DNA of 8,400 nucleotides from a bacterium (GTDB lineage Bacteria; Margulisbacteria; Marinamargulisbacteria; SXXA01): positions 1 through 8,400 of the forward strand of contig RGUG01000046.1 of the NCBI GenBank assembly GCA_010027915.1, written 5' to 3'. The translations under genes and the position numbers were made by a program. This document shows positions 1 to 6,869 of the stretch, one piece after another. The notes below the pieces were generated by a model. That model made no database searches. It saw only the letters and a list, made by a program, of their open reading frames with translations, and had not been told where the DNA came from. How positions within the stretch are numbered: the first letter of the stretch is position 1; each line of letters begins with the position of its first letter.

Positions 1-389
1 AGATTAAACACTGGTATCCAGTATACATGAATAAAATCAACCACTCGACCACTCACTGCCCGGTCTAACAGATTGCCCAATGCACCGCTGACAAAAAACA
101 CCCCCCCCCATCGGGCCCATTTCCCATTTCCCCACAGATGGTGATACCGGATAAAGAGGGTTACCACCACCACGCCAAGCCCAACCAACCACCACCTTGA
201 ATCAGCCAATAACCCATAGGCAGCCCCCGTGTTAAACACCAAATGCCACTCCAACCACCCGGGTATGACCATGATAGGATGATGAAGTACCGAACAAGCG
301 ATGGCCTTGGTGCCTTGGTCTATCGCCACCAGTAGGCAACCAACGGCCGTGTAACGAGTTAAAACAGGGCGACGAATCGTGAGACCCAA
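1..389 (-). CDS. lspA: Lipoprotein signal peptidase (signal peptidase II), 3'-truncated by window edge
   Basis: LspA is an inner-membrane aspartyl protease that cleaves the signal peptide of prolipoproteins after lipid attachment. Translation shows the family landmarks in order: an early D-Q-G-T-K (residues 24-28), FNTGAAYG (52-59), a long hydrophobic stretch (about 66-80), the catalytic GNLLDR (105-110, Asp109) and VVDF (116-119). The frame leaves the window at FN, just before the second catalytic Asp expected in the F-N-x-A-D motif. About 129 of the usual 150-170 residues are visible. No ATG or GTG in this frame is suitably placed, so a TTG at 387-389 is the best start. It puts the DQxTK motif where the family has it and overlaps the upstream gene by about 31 bases. 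No clear ribosome binding site is visible, so the start is uncertain while the identity is firm. A run of nine G on the coding strand (111-119) encodes part of W-G-G-V. It is the last visible gene of the gap-pgk operon. Confidence 0.9.
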   Translation of the reverse strand, partial: MGLTIRRPVLTRYTAVGCLLVAIDQGTKAIACSVLHHPIMVIPGWLEWHLVFNTGAAYGLLADSRWWLVGLGVVVVTLFIRYHHLWGNGKWARWGGVFFVSGALGNLLDRAVSGRVVDFIHVYWIPVFN

Positions 390-766
390 CCCGCTGGCAA
401 TCGATTGGCCACCATCACAAACGTAATCCCCGCAATCAGTAGGGCCCCTATTCCAAATCCAATCCCCCGAATCACACCCATTAACAAATTAATGAGTAAG
501 ACACGGGCGGGACTACTGGCAATATGGGCCACCTCATCCAATTGGGTGTGGCTGACAAATCCCAGTAACAAAGACACGCTATGATTAAATTCTTCGATGA
601 TGCTTGCCGAGGGTGGGGCATCGGGAACACGAGATGGCTTAGCGGATACCTGCTCTGATTTTGCACGCATGGCGGTATCCGAAATCACATGCCGCTTTTT
701 GGACAAATGCCGAATGGCATCTTCAATTGACTTTAATTCTTTTGTTTCAACGGGCTGATTTGTCAT
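359..766 (-). CDS. Small DUF5665-like membrane protein, function unknown
   Basis: A 135-residue protein. The first 55 residues are charged and Pro/Ser-rich with no obvious fold. Residues about 56-85 look amphipathic (I-I-E-E-F onward). Residues 86-123 hold P-x-R-x-L-x-x-N-x-L-x-G-x-x-R-G-I-G-F-G-I-G-A followed by a hydrophobic run ending V-A-N-R-L-P. The N-x-x-x-G-x-x-R-G-x-G-F-x-x-G-A pattern followed by one hydrophobic segment and an L-P is what I recall of DUF5665 proteins, so I assign it there without a search. The family has no established function. The gene starts inside the end of pgk (20-base overlap) with a GGAG seven bases before the ATG, and lspA follows, so it is probably co-expressed with both. 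SecE was considered because of size and the single C-terminal membrane segment, but the motif and context do not support it. Confidence 0.7.
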   Translation of the reverse strand: MTNQPVETKELKSIEDAIRHLSKKRHVISDTAMRAKSEQVSAKPSRVPDAPPSASIIEEFNHSVSLLLGFVSHTQLDEVAHIASSPARVLLINLLMGVIRGIGFGIGALLIAGITFVMVANRLPAGWVSRFVALF

Positions 767-1952
767 GCACCAACTCCAATCCGGTTAATCCAGGCAATGG
801 TTTACCCTCTAAAAATGCCAATGAAGCCCCCCCACCGGTTGACAGATGGGTCATGGCATCCACCAATCCAGCTTTGACAATGGCCGCAGATGAGTCACCC
901 CCGCCCACAATCGTGATGGCATCCGAATGGGCCATGGCACGGGCAATGGCCATGGTGCCTTGCTCAAACGCATCAAATTCAAATACCCCCACCGGCCCAT
1001 TCCACAACACGGTTTCCGCTGTGGCAATGGTGTCTTCAATCATTGCGATGCTGTTTAACCCAATATCCATTCCCATCATGCCATCCGGAATATCAACCGT
1101 ATCGATGGGAATGCGGGGGGTATTCGAGTCAAAGTGAACCGCACACCCATGGTCCACGGGTAGCAACACCTTCGTACTACTGGATTTGGCGTGCTGCAAG
1201 AAGCGTCTGGCGGTCTCGATGTGCCCCATTTCCACCCGGGATGACCCCACCGAATGACCTTGAGAGGCCAAAAAAGTATAGGCCATGGCCCCCCCAATCA
1301 CCAATACATCCACCTTGCCTAACAAGTGTTCCAAAACCCCTAATTTACTGGACACCTTGGACCCGCCCACAATGGCCACAAAGGGTCGTTTGGGGTATCG
1401 GACGGCGTGATCCAAAAAAGCAATTTCTTTTTCAACCAAATACCCTGCGTAAGAAGGCAAGTGTTGGGCAATCCCGGCGGTCGACGCATGGGCACGATGG
1501 GCCGTACCAAAAGCATCTTGGATAAACAACTCACCCAAGGAGGATAAGGCCTCAACAAATGACGGGTCACAGGATGTTTCGCCTGGGTAAAACCGTACAT
1601 TCTCAAGTACCATGATGTCGCCCGGTTTCATCCGATCAATGGCGTCATGAACCGCAGGACCCACACAATCGGGGACAAAGGTAACGGGGTGGTTTAATAA
1701 CACGGATAACCGATTGGCAACGGGTTGAAGCGAAAAAGTAGGATTCGGTTCGATGGGTTGGCCCAAATGGGACAATACAATCACCTTGCTTCCAGACGTG
1801 GCCAAATGTTGGATGGTGGGAATGGTAGCCCGAATGCGCGAGTCATCGGCAATGGTGTCTTGATGAAAGGGAACATTAAAGTCCACACGAACCAACACAC
1901 GTTTGCCATGCAAGTCGGATGCAGAAAGCTGTGAAATCGATCGAATCGTCAT
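747..1952 (-). CDS. pgk: Phosphoglycerate kinase
   Basis: A 401-residue cytosolic enzyme that transfers the phosphate of 1,3-bisphosphoglycerate to ADP, the first ATP-yielding step of glycolysis (reversible in gluconeogenesis). Length is normal for the family. Visible motifs: RVDFNVP (22-28), DSRIR (37-41), SHLG (61-64), LENVRF (116-121), [10 protein letters not shown] (148-157), GGSKVSSK (196-203) and, in the C-terminal domain, GGGDSSAAI and STGGGASL. The substrate-binding basic residues Arg22, Arg39, His62, Arg120 and Arg153 are present, but the position normally Arg in S-H-x-G-R-P is Gln65. The ATG overlaps the gap stop codon (ATGA), which argues for coupled translation. No independent ribosome binding site is evident. 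gap directly upstream is the usual partner, since the two enzymes catalyse consecutive reactions. Confidence 0.98.
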   Translation of the reverse strand: MTIRSISQLSASDLHGKRVLVRVDFNVPFHQDTIADDSRIRATIPTIQHLATSGSKVIVLSHLGQPIEPNPTFSLQPVANRLSVLLNHPVTFVPDCVGPAVHDAIDRMKPGDIMVLENVRFYPGETSCDPSFVEALSSLGELFIQDAFGTAHRAHASTAGIAQHLPSYAGYLVEKEIAFLDHAVRYPKRPFVAIVGGSKVSSKLGVLEHLLGKVDVLVIGGAMAYTFLASQGHSVGSSRVEMGHIETARRFLQHAKSSSTKVLLPVDHGCAVHFDSNTPRIPIDTVDIPDGMMGMDIGLNSIAMIEDTIATAETVLWNGPVGVFEFDAFEQGTMAIARAMAHSDAITIVGGGDSSAAIVKAGLVDAMTHLSTGGGASLAFLEGKPLPGLTGLELVHDKSAR

Positions 1953-2953
1953 TGGATCGCTTGGATCAGGTCCACCACCCGATTGGAATACCCAAATTCA
2001 TTGTCATACCATGAGACCACCTTGGCCATGTTGCCACTGACCATGGTGGACTGGGCATCAAAAATAGACGAGTGGGGGTTGCCGATGATATCCACCGACA
2101 CAATCGGGTCTTCTGTATAGTCCAAAATGCCGGCCAACTCCCCTTGGGCCGCCATTTTCATGGCATCATTAATGGCCAATTTGCTGGCCGGTGTGGCAAG
2201 TTCAACGGTAAGGTCAACCACTGACCCATCCACCACGGGGACCCTCATGGCCATCCCATCCAATTTTCCATGTAAATCAGGCAATACCAGTGAGACCGCT
2301 TTGGCCGCACCAGTGGACGTGGGGATAATCGATGAAAAAGCGGAGCGGGCACGCCGTAAGTCTGAGTGGGGTAAGTCCAAAATGTTTTGATCGTTGGTCA
2401 CCGCATGGACGGTGGTCATGAGTCCTTTCACAATGCCAAACGATTCATGCAGTACTTTGGCAATGGGGGCCAAACAATTGGTCGTACAGCTGGCGTTGGA
2501 GTAGGCATGAATATCGGATCGAATGACGCCCGGGTTTACACCCAATACCACGGTGGTAATGTCATCTTTGGCAGGTACCGTCAAAATGACTTTTTTGGCC
2601 CCGGCTTTTAGATGGTCTTTGTACCCCCCTTTGGCACTGTCAGCCGCCGTAAAAATACCCGTTGATTCAATCGCCACATCGACATTGAGTGAGGACCAAG
2701 GCAATTCACTGGGGTTGCGAACCGCAAAAATGGGAATGGTGCGACCATTGACCACCATGCTTTGGTTGTCAGCCGACACGGTACCGTTAAACCGACCATG
2801 AACCGAATCATAACGAAGCAAATGGGCAAGGGTATTGGCATCGGTCAGGTCATTGATGGCCACCACCTCGATACCCTTGGCCTGGGCTTCAATAATGCGA
2901 AACACATTGCGTCCAATTCTACCGAATCCATTGATGGCCACACGAATTGTCAT
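1949..2953 (-). CDS. gap: Glyceraldehyde-3-phosphate dehydrogenase, type I
   Basis: A 334-residue cytosolic enzyme converting glyceraldehyde-3-phosphate, NAD and phosphate to 1,3-bisphosphoglycerate. The N-terminal Rossmann motif I-N-G-F-G-R-I-G-R lies at residues 7-15. Asp35 in A-I-N-D-L-T-D follows the second strand, which usually favours NAD over NADP. The catalytic motif [10 protein letters not shown] is at 154-163 with nucleophile Cys156, and His183 in T-V-H-A-V-T is the expected partner. The C-terminal [11 protein letters not shown] is intact. The frame is open to a TTG at 2980, but the ATG at 2953 is preferred: it begins directly at [11 protein letters not shown] as in the family, and AAAGGA lies about 11 bases upstream. 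First gene of the minus-strand operon; it overlaps pgk by four bases. Confidence 0.98.
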   Translation of the reverse strand: MTIRVAINGFGRIGRNVFRIIEAQAKGIEVVAINDLTDANTLAHLLRYDSVHGRFNGTVSADNQSMVVNGRTIPIFAVRNPSELPWSSLNVDVAIESTGIFTAADSAKGGYKDHLKAGAKKVILTVPAKDDITTVVLGVNPGVIRSDIHAYSNASCTTNCLAPIAKVLHESFGIVKGLMTTVHAVTNDQNILDLPHSDLRRARSAFSSIIPTSTGAAKAVSLVLPDLHGKLDGMAMRVPVVDGSVVDLTVELATPASKLAINDAMKMAAQGELAGILDYTEDPIVSVDIIGNPHSSIFDAQSTMVSGNMAKVVSWYDNEFGYSNRVVDLIQAIQ

Positions 2954-3007
2954 TGCCACACTTGTCCTTTCTTTTGCCAACCCAAGTTAGTCGTCCGTTC
3001 TTTTGGC

Positions 3008-3036
3008 AGGATAACACAAACCCACCTTGCAATGAA
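3008..3036 (-). promoter_or_regulatory. Candidate promoter of the gap-pgk operon (extended -10)
   Basis: Reading leftward, TGTTATCCT (3016 to 3008) matches an extended -10 element (TG-n-TATnnT). Seventeen bases upstream is a poor -35, TTCATT (3036 to 3031). Transcription would begin near 3001, leaving a leader of about 48 bases before the gap ATG. This is by-eye matching to the sigma70 consensus. The -35 is weak, so confidence rests on the extended -10 and the position. Confidence 0.4.
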
Positions 3037-3073
3037 GACGGGTTTAAAAGCGAAGGGGATCACCACTGGTTGA

Positions 3074-3100
3074 GCGGGATACGCCCATGGGGCATCCTGC
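3074..3100. repeat. Hairpin-forming inverted repeat with 2-base bulge
   Basis: GCGGGAT (3074-3080) can pair with ATCCTGC (3094-3100), with one G-T pair. Inside it GCCC (3083-3086) pairs with GGGC (3090-3093) around a 3-base loop, and AC at 3081-3082 bulges out. That gives eleven pairs in 27 bases. There is no T-run after it in either direction, so it is not an ordinary intrinsic terminator. It lies upstream of both candidate promoters, so it could be a protein-binding site, or part of a longer leader if a more distal promoter is used. Confidence 0.5.
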
Positions 3101-3106
3101 TAGAGT

Positions 3107-3119
3107 GGGCTGACAGCCC
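3107..3119. repeat. Short perfect inverted repeat GGGCT-GAC-AGCCC
   Basis: A perfect 5-base stem with a 3-base centre, six bases from the bulged hairpin at 3074-3100. It is followed by more C and no T-run, so it is not a terminator. The short symmetric form in a divergent promoter region would suit an operator, but nothing identifies a regulator. Confidence 0.4.
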
Positions 3120-3131
3120 CCCGTATGAAAT

Positions 3132-3150
3132 AGTGCCAGACAGTGCCAGA
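3132..3150. repeat. Tandem 9-base repeat with 10-base period
   Basis: AGTGCCAGA occurs at 3132-3140 and again at 3142-3150, one base apart, so the copies sit about one helical turn from each other. This spacing would let a dimeric regulator bind one face of the DNA. Two copies is too few to be sure it is more than chance. Confidence 0.4.
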
Positions 3151-3204
3151 GATCATGGTAAGGGATGCGCCGGTCATGCATGACGGATGGCAGATGAGTG
3201 ACCA

Positions 3205-3234
3205 CTGACACAATCCGATCTCGTATGATATAAC
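3205..3234 (+). promoter_or_regulatory. Candidate sigma70-type promoter for aroA-nadC-udg
   Basis: CTGACA (3205-3210) matches five of six -35 positions and TATAAC (3229-3234) matches five of six -10 positions, with an 18-base spacer. Transcription would start near 3241, giving a leader of about 140 bases before the aroA ATG at 3382. It is the best by-eye promoter in the divergent region. The alternative hexamer TATGAT at 3224-3229 leaves too short a spacer. Confidence 0.5.
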
Positions 3235-3381
3235 CCCATTGGGTGCCATTACTTACCAACTGGACCATCATCAATACAAATGGCCAAGGGGCTTGGGTGA
3301 TACACGATGTCCAGATGATCACGCGGTGTCCCATTGATCGACGTGTGGTGGTGGTTGGGTCGTCTAAATGAAAGGGTCAGC

Positions 3382-4743
3382 ATGGGTAACACATCACAGT
3401 GCGATTTTGTGTCAATTTTGCCGGAATGGTCTGGGTCATCTTCTGCTCAGGACAATGACCCTGTGGTACTCACGGTACCAGGCGATAAATCCATTTCACA
3501 TCGTGCGGTTATCATGGCCTCATTGGCGTCCCATGACAGCACGCTGTCAGGGTTTTTAACCGCCCAAGATTGTCTTCATACGCTATCTATTTTTCAACAA
3601 TTGGGTGTGCCCATTCATCGGGATGGTACCACCCTTCGGGTTTCTGGGGTGGGTCTGAATGGATTGTCTGCCCCCACCGGGCCGTTGTATTGCGGTAATT
3701 CAGGTACCGGTATTCGGTTGATCACAGGGGTATTGGCTGCCCAATCGTTTGACTGTGTGATCACGGGGGACCCGAGTATTCAATCCAGACCAATGGCCCG
3801 AATCACGAATCCCTTGTCACAAATGGGGGCCATGATTGAAGGGCGGGTGACGGATCATGACACGTATCCACCTTTATTCATCAAAGGAAAACGAAGACTC
3901 AACGGCATTCGTTACCCATTGCCAGTGGCATCGGCCCAAGTGAAATCCGCCTTGTTGTTGGCAGGACTATACGCAGATGGACCCACTTGGATTGGGGAAT
4001 CCCGTGTTACCAGGGATCATACCGAACGGTTGTTACAAGGGTTTGGGGTGACCATTCATCGTGACGAAAGTGGTTGTGAAGTGGTACCAGGCCCGCTGGT
4101 TAATACCGTGCCGGATGTCCCCCTTCACATTCCAGGTGATTTTTCTTCGGCGGCTTTTTTCTTGGCCTATGGTGCACTGGTCGCACCGGTTAGCATCACG
4201 CAAGTGGGGATTAATCCCACCCGCACACGGTTTTTGGATGTGCTTCGGGCCATGGGGGCTACGGTGCATATCGAGTCAGTGGCCGGTCAAACAATGGAAC
4301 CCTATGCCACGATCACGGTCTCGCCTGCCACGCTTCATAATATAGAGGTGCCCCCTGAATGGGTGCCCAATTTGATTGATGAAATCCCCATTCTGTCGGT
4401 GTTGGCATTGTTTGCCTCGGGTACCCTGATCATTCGACAAGCAGCCGAATTGCGGGTCAAAGAGTCCGATCGCATTCAAGCCATTGCCGATCTGATCGAT
4501 CGCATGGGAGGGAATGTGACCACCATGCCGGATGGGTTGATGGTAAGCGCGGGACAAACGGTTCATGCCTTTGAATCCCAGTCAGGTGGGGACCATCGCA
4601 TGGCCATGTCGGGCATCATGGGGGCACTCATGGGCCATGTGGCGGCCACCATTCATGGGGTGGCCTGTATTAACACATCGTTTCCTGGTTTTTTTGATTG
4701 CGTGGCCAGGCTGCACACAAAACACACCGTTTCCCATGAGTAA
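3382..4743 (+). CDS. aroA: 3-phosphoshikimate 1-carboxyvinyltransferase (EPSP synthase)
   Basis: A 453-residue cytosolic enzyme that joins phosphoenolpyruvate to shikimate-3-phosphate, the penultimate shikimate-pathway step before chorismate. Motifs: PGDKSISHR (33-41, Lys36), GNSGTGIRL (105-113), RPMARI (136-141), PVASAQVKSALLLAGL (181-196), RDHTER (211-216), LIDEIPI (331-337, catalytic Asp333), ELRVKESDR (356-364, Glu361) and DHRMAM near the C-terminus. SAQVKSA and Leu in place of the Pro of the E. coli-type G-T-A-M-R-P motif resemble the Bacillus/Staphylococcus (class II-like) enzymes. The frame is open to a TTG at 3334, but the ATG at 3382 has AAAGGG five bases upstream and is preferred. 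Even so, the N-terminus is some ten to fifteen residues longer than in E. coli before the PGDKS motif. The stop overlaps the proposed nadC start by 8 bases. Confidence 0.97.
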   Translation: MGNTSQCDFVSILPEWSGSSSAQDNDPVVLTVPGDKSISHRAVIMASLASHDSTLSGFLTAQDCLHTLSIFQQLGVPIHRDGTTLRVSGVGLNGLSAPTGPLYCGNSGTGIRLITGVLAAQSFDCVITGDPSIQSRPMARITNPLSQMGAMIEGRVTDHDTYPPLFIKGKRRLNGIRYPLPVASAQVKSALLLAGLYADGPTWIGESRVTRDHTERLLQGFGVTIHRDESGCEVVPGPLVNTVPDVPLHIPGDFSSAAFFLAYGALVAPVSITQVGINPTRTRFLDVLRAMGATVHIESVAGQTMEPYATITVSPATLHNIEVPPEWVPNLIDEIPILSVLALFASGTLIIRQAAELRVKESDRIQAIADLIDRMGGNVTTMPDGLMVSAGQTVHAFESQSGGDHRMAMSGIMGALMGHVAATIHGVACINTSFPGFFDCVARLHTKHTVSHE

Positions 4744-5608
4744 ACAGGCATCCGGTATCATGGCAATGGACTTGCCCACCCGCATTCAAGCCGCATTGCA
4801 GGAAGACTGCCCTACCATCGACGTCACCTGTGAGGTGATGGTACCAGAGGATGCCCAAGGCACGGCCTTGATCACTTGCAAGGGGTCGGGGGTGGTGGCG
4901 GGTCGGATAATATGGGATGCGTTTGCCAGTGTTTATCCCAACATCACGTGGGAATGTGAATTGGACGATGGGACCCGTGTTCAACCGGGGGATCGATGGG
5001 GACGCTTAACCGGCCCTTTGCGCCAGTTGTTGCACGCTGAGCGGGTATTTCTCAATCTGTTGGGAAAAATGGGGGGGATTGCCACGGCCACCCGTCAATT
5101 GGTGGATGCCTTATCTGATCCTGACATTGCGGTATTGGATACCCGAAAAACCACCCCATTGTGGCGGGATATCGAACGAGTGGCGGTTCGTGCGGGTGGG
5201 GGAGTAAATCATCGCCTTCATTTATCCGATATGGTGTTAATCAAAGAAAACCATTTAATGGCCCATGATCAGGCCGGAAGATCGTTGGCCCATACCATTC
5301 AATCGGCTTCCCACCGGTATCCGACGATTCGCATCATGTTAGAAATAGAAACGATTCAGCAAGCACGTGAACTGGCACTGGAGGGTATCCATATGATCCT
5401 GTTGGATAATATGGACCCAAGTACCATTAAGGAGGTGGTAGGGGTGATTCGACGTCGTGGATTTAACGGTGAGCTGGAAGTCTCAGGTCGCATCACCATC
5501 GACACCATTGCGGCTTATCGGGGGTTACCCATTCAACGGATTTCGGTAGGATCGATGACCCATTCAGCCACTGTATTGGATATTAGCATGAGGGTATCCC
5601 ATGATTGA
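4736..5608 (+). CDS. nadC: Nicotinate-nucleotide pyrophosphorylase (quinolinate phosphoribosyltransferase)
   Basis: A 290-residue cytosolic enzyme making nicotinate mononucleotide from quinolinate and PRPP, feeding de novo NAD synthesis. Landmarks: AALQED (19-24) with D-V-T (29-31), ER-x3-N (102-107), GGIATATR (113-120), DTRKTTPLWR (135-144), RAGGGVNHR (152-160), a Lys/Glu/Asn-His segment shortly after, LLDNM, and the C-terminal V-S-G-R-I ... I-S-V-G-S-M-T-H-S. The usual wording of the late motif is A-S-G-G-x, so V-S-G-R-I is a mild deviation. The ATG at 4736 is chosen because it overlaps the aroA end (ATGAGTAA), but no good ribosome binding site precedes it. ATG codons at 4760 and 4766 are alternatives that would still keep the whole domain. 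nadA and nadB are not in the window. Confidence 0.96.
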   Translation: MSKQASGIMAMDLPTRIQAALQEDCPTIDVTCEVMVPEDAQGTALITCKGSGVVAGRIIWDAFASVYPNITWECELDDGTRVQPGDRWGRLTGPLRQLLHAERVFLNLLGKMGGIATATRQLVDALSDPDIAVLDTRKTTPLWRDIERVAVRAGGGVNHRLHLSDMVLIKENHLMAHDQAGRSLAHTIQSASHRYPTIRIMLEIETIQQARELALEGIHMILLDNMDPSTIKEVVGVIRRRGFNGELEVSGRITIDTIAAYRGLPIQRISVGSMTHSATVLDISMRVSHD

Positions 5609-6233
5609 GTGGGCACAACCCACCCCATGGGACGGGATGGATCAAGAGCAAATTCAGGGTGCTTGCCGAGGGTGTCATGCGTGTGGGTTGGCCAGTACAC
5701 GGCAGCACGTGGTGGTCGGGGAGGGGCCCATGCCATCGGCGTTGATGGTCATTGGGGAGGCCCCCGGAGAAAAGGAAGATGAAAGCGGCCGGCCGTTTGT
5801 AGGCAAAGCAGGGCAGTTGTTAGACAAAATTTTTGAATCCGTGGGAATAAAGCGAAACCAAGATTATTATATTACCAATGTGGTGAAATGTCGGCCACCT
5901 AAAAATCGAAATCCTCAGCCAGATGAAGTGGTGGCGTGCCGCGGCTTCTTAATTCGTCAAATTCAATTGGTACAACCCCGTGTCTTGGTATTGTTGGGAA
6001 GCGTGGCATTTAAATCGGTGTTACAGGATGACACGCCCATTGGGCGTTGCCGTGGAAAATGGCAGACCATGTCCGTGCCTTATATGTCGGAACCCCTGTA
6101 TGTGATGCCGATGTTTCATCCATCCTATTTGCTTCGAAACCAATCCCGTGAGGTTGGAAGTCCCAAATGGTTGACCTGGAAAGATGTTCAAGAAGTACAA
6201 ACGGCACTGGCGTACTATCGTGAGAGCGGTTGA
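5601..6233 (+). CDS. udg: Family 4 uracil-DNA glycosylase (iron-sulfur)
   Basis: A 210-residue base-excision-repair enzyme that removes uracil from DNA. The family carries a 4Fe-4S cluster. The four expected ligands are seen as Cys25-x2-Cys28 and Cys97-x15-Cys113 (an extra Cys22 lies close by). Motif 1 is G-E-A-P-G-x2-E-D-x2-G-R-P-F-V-G-K-A-G-Q-L-L (52-74), T-N-V-V-K-C-R-P-P follows at 92-100, and H-P-S-Y-L-L-R-N (173-180) is the C-terminal active-site loop. Length is typical of the Thermus/Archaeoglobus-type enzymes. The ATG has GAGGG about six bases upstream and overlaps the nadC stop by 8 bases, so translation is probably coupled. It is the last gene of this transcript before an AT-rich gap. 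Confidence 0.95.
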   Translation: MIEWAQPTPWDGMDQEQIQGACRGCHACGLASTRQHVVVGEGPMPSALMVIGEAPGEKEDESGRPFVGKAGQLLDKIFESVGIKRNQDYYITNVVKCRPPKNRNPQPDEVVACRGFLIRQIQLVQPRVLVLLGSVAFKSVLQDDTPIGRCRGKWQTMSVPYMSEPLYVMPMFHPSYLLRNQSREVGSPKWLTWKDVQEVQTALAYYRESG

Positions 6234-6259
6234 TCCATGTTATGAATTGCATGAAATTT

Positions 6260-6289
6260 TTGCCATATTTTTTTCGACAACATTAATAT
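6260..6289 (+). promoter_or_regulatory. Candidate promoter for the surface-protein cluster
   Basis: In the 114-base AT-rich gap after the glycosylase gene, TTGCCA (6260-6265) matches five of six -35 positions and TAATAT (6284-6289) is an acceptable -10 with an 18-base spacer. AT-rich DNA gives such matches easily, so this is tentative. No convincing intrinsic terminator was found in the gap: T-runs are present (6268-6274) but lack a stable GC stem. Confidence 0.3.
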
Positions 6290-6347
6290 GGATATGTGTT
6301 AGACCATTTTTTGGTATCACCATTAAGGATGTACAATAAGCACTCAC

Positions 6348-6869
6348 ATGAAAAAAAAAATAGGCTGGTCGTTGGGTATCAGTTGGATGGTTGGCATGGG
6401 GGTTGTGCTGGTGCAAGCCCAAATGCGTGTGACGAATACGTCGTTTACATCAGTTGGATCCAAAGGGGTGATGACCGGCTCCGGCCAACGGCTGCAAATG
6501 GCAAAATTTGGGGTGATGGCGGTGACGGTGTCGCCCCTACGATCCATTGTGACACCTTTGGCCTCCAATACGGGGGCTGTCAGTGGCGAATTATTGGTGT
6601 ATCCCAATCCAGTGACGGGGGTTTCAGAGTCTGAATTGGGATACCGGTTGTCGGATAATGTGGACGTTGAGATCAAAATATACAACATGCGTGCCAATCT
6701 AGTGGCCAAGCGAAGCATTCCACGGGGTGGGTTGGGGGCAGTAGCCGGTTACAATCGAATTCCATTATCATGGCTAATGTCGCATTCTAATTGGTCGGGG
6801 GGCGTTTATTTTGTGCTGTTGCTGGCCAATGGCAAAGTGATGGGCCGAACGAAATTTTCGGTGATGTAA
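6348..6869 (+). CDS. Small exported protein with YPNP-type C-terminal (FlgD-Ig / T9SS sorting-like) domain
   Basis: A 173-residue protein of unknown function. MKKK and a hydrophobic core end in V-L-V-Q-A, giving a signal peptide with likely cleavage after Ala24. Residues about 25-78 are Ser/Thr/Gly/Val-rich without a domain I can name. From 82 the pattern is L-L-V-Y-P-N-P (82-88), then alternating strands including D-V-E-I-K-I-Y-N (106-113), a Gly-rich turn, Y-N-R-I-P-L-S-W, G-G-V-Y-F-V-L and a last strand ending F-S-V-M. That is the layout of FlgD-type Ig domains and of type A sorting domains of type IX secretion. What is odd is how little precedes it: there is no cargo domain. Ten A follow the ATG directly. 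The nearest AAGGA is 18 bases before the ATG, so initiation looks weak. Its stop overlaps the next start by one base (TAATG). Fold assignment is moderately confident; export by a type IX-like system is inference. Confidence 0.6.
   Translation: MKKKIGWSLGISWMVGMGVVLVQAQMRVTNTSFTSVGSKGVMTGSGQRLQMAKFGVMAVTVSPLRSIVTPLASNTGAVSGELLVYPNPVTGVSESELGYRLSDNVDVEIKIYNMRANLVAKRSIPRGGLGAVAGYNRIPLSWLMSHSNWSGGVYFVLLLANGKVMGRTKFSVM

Larger units (their letters stand above)
2946..3381. other. Divergent intergenic region between gap and aroA (longest gene-free stretch)
   Basis: About 428 bases separate the start of gap (leftward) from the preferred start of aroA (rightward). The region contains a candidate promoter for each direction, two neighbouring hairpins (3074-3100 and 3107-3119) and a 10-base-period tandem repeat (3132-3150). 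A leftward open frame (3334 to 3044) spans most of it but has no ribosome binding site and no convincing family match, so it is not called as a gene. I see no tRNA-like fold and no riboswitch that I recognise. Confidence 0.7.

Noticed and set aside
359..766. Possible SecE, from size and a C-terminal membrane segment
   Set aside because: The N-x3-G-x2-R-G-x-G-F motif fits DUF5665 better, and the usual SecE neighbours (nusG, rplK) are absent.
924..960. Repeated GCCATGG-like units
   Set aside because: They encode the repetitive M-A-I-A-R-A-M-A segment of phosphoglycerate kinase and are explained by coding sequence. They are kept only as part of the palindrome count.
661..1137. Open frame of about 158 codons on the plus strand opposite pgk
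   Set aside because: It lies antisense to an intact, clearly identified gene. The composition is that of a shadow frame, with no domain.
3044..3334. A 96-codon leftward open frame filling the gap-aroA intergenic region, with a stretch I-P-Y-H-D-L-W-H reminiscent of hemolysin III proteins
   Set aside because: The spacing between P-Y and W-H is one residue short of the family motif, no other landmark is present, there is no ribosome binding site, and it covers the best aroA promoter. Reading it as a decayed gene with a frameshift near 3130 gave no better match.
6234..6347. Intrinsic terminator after the uracil-DNA glycosylase gene
   Set aside because: T-runs exist, but the possible stems (for example ATGG/CCAT before the T-run at 6307) are only about four pairs, so no terminator is called.
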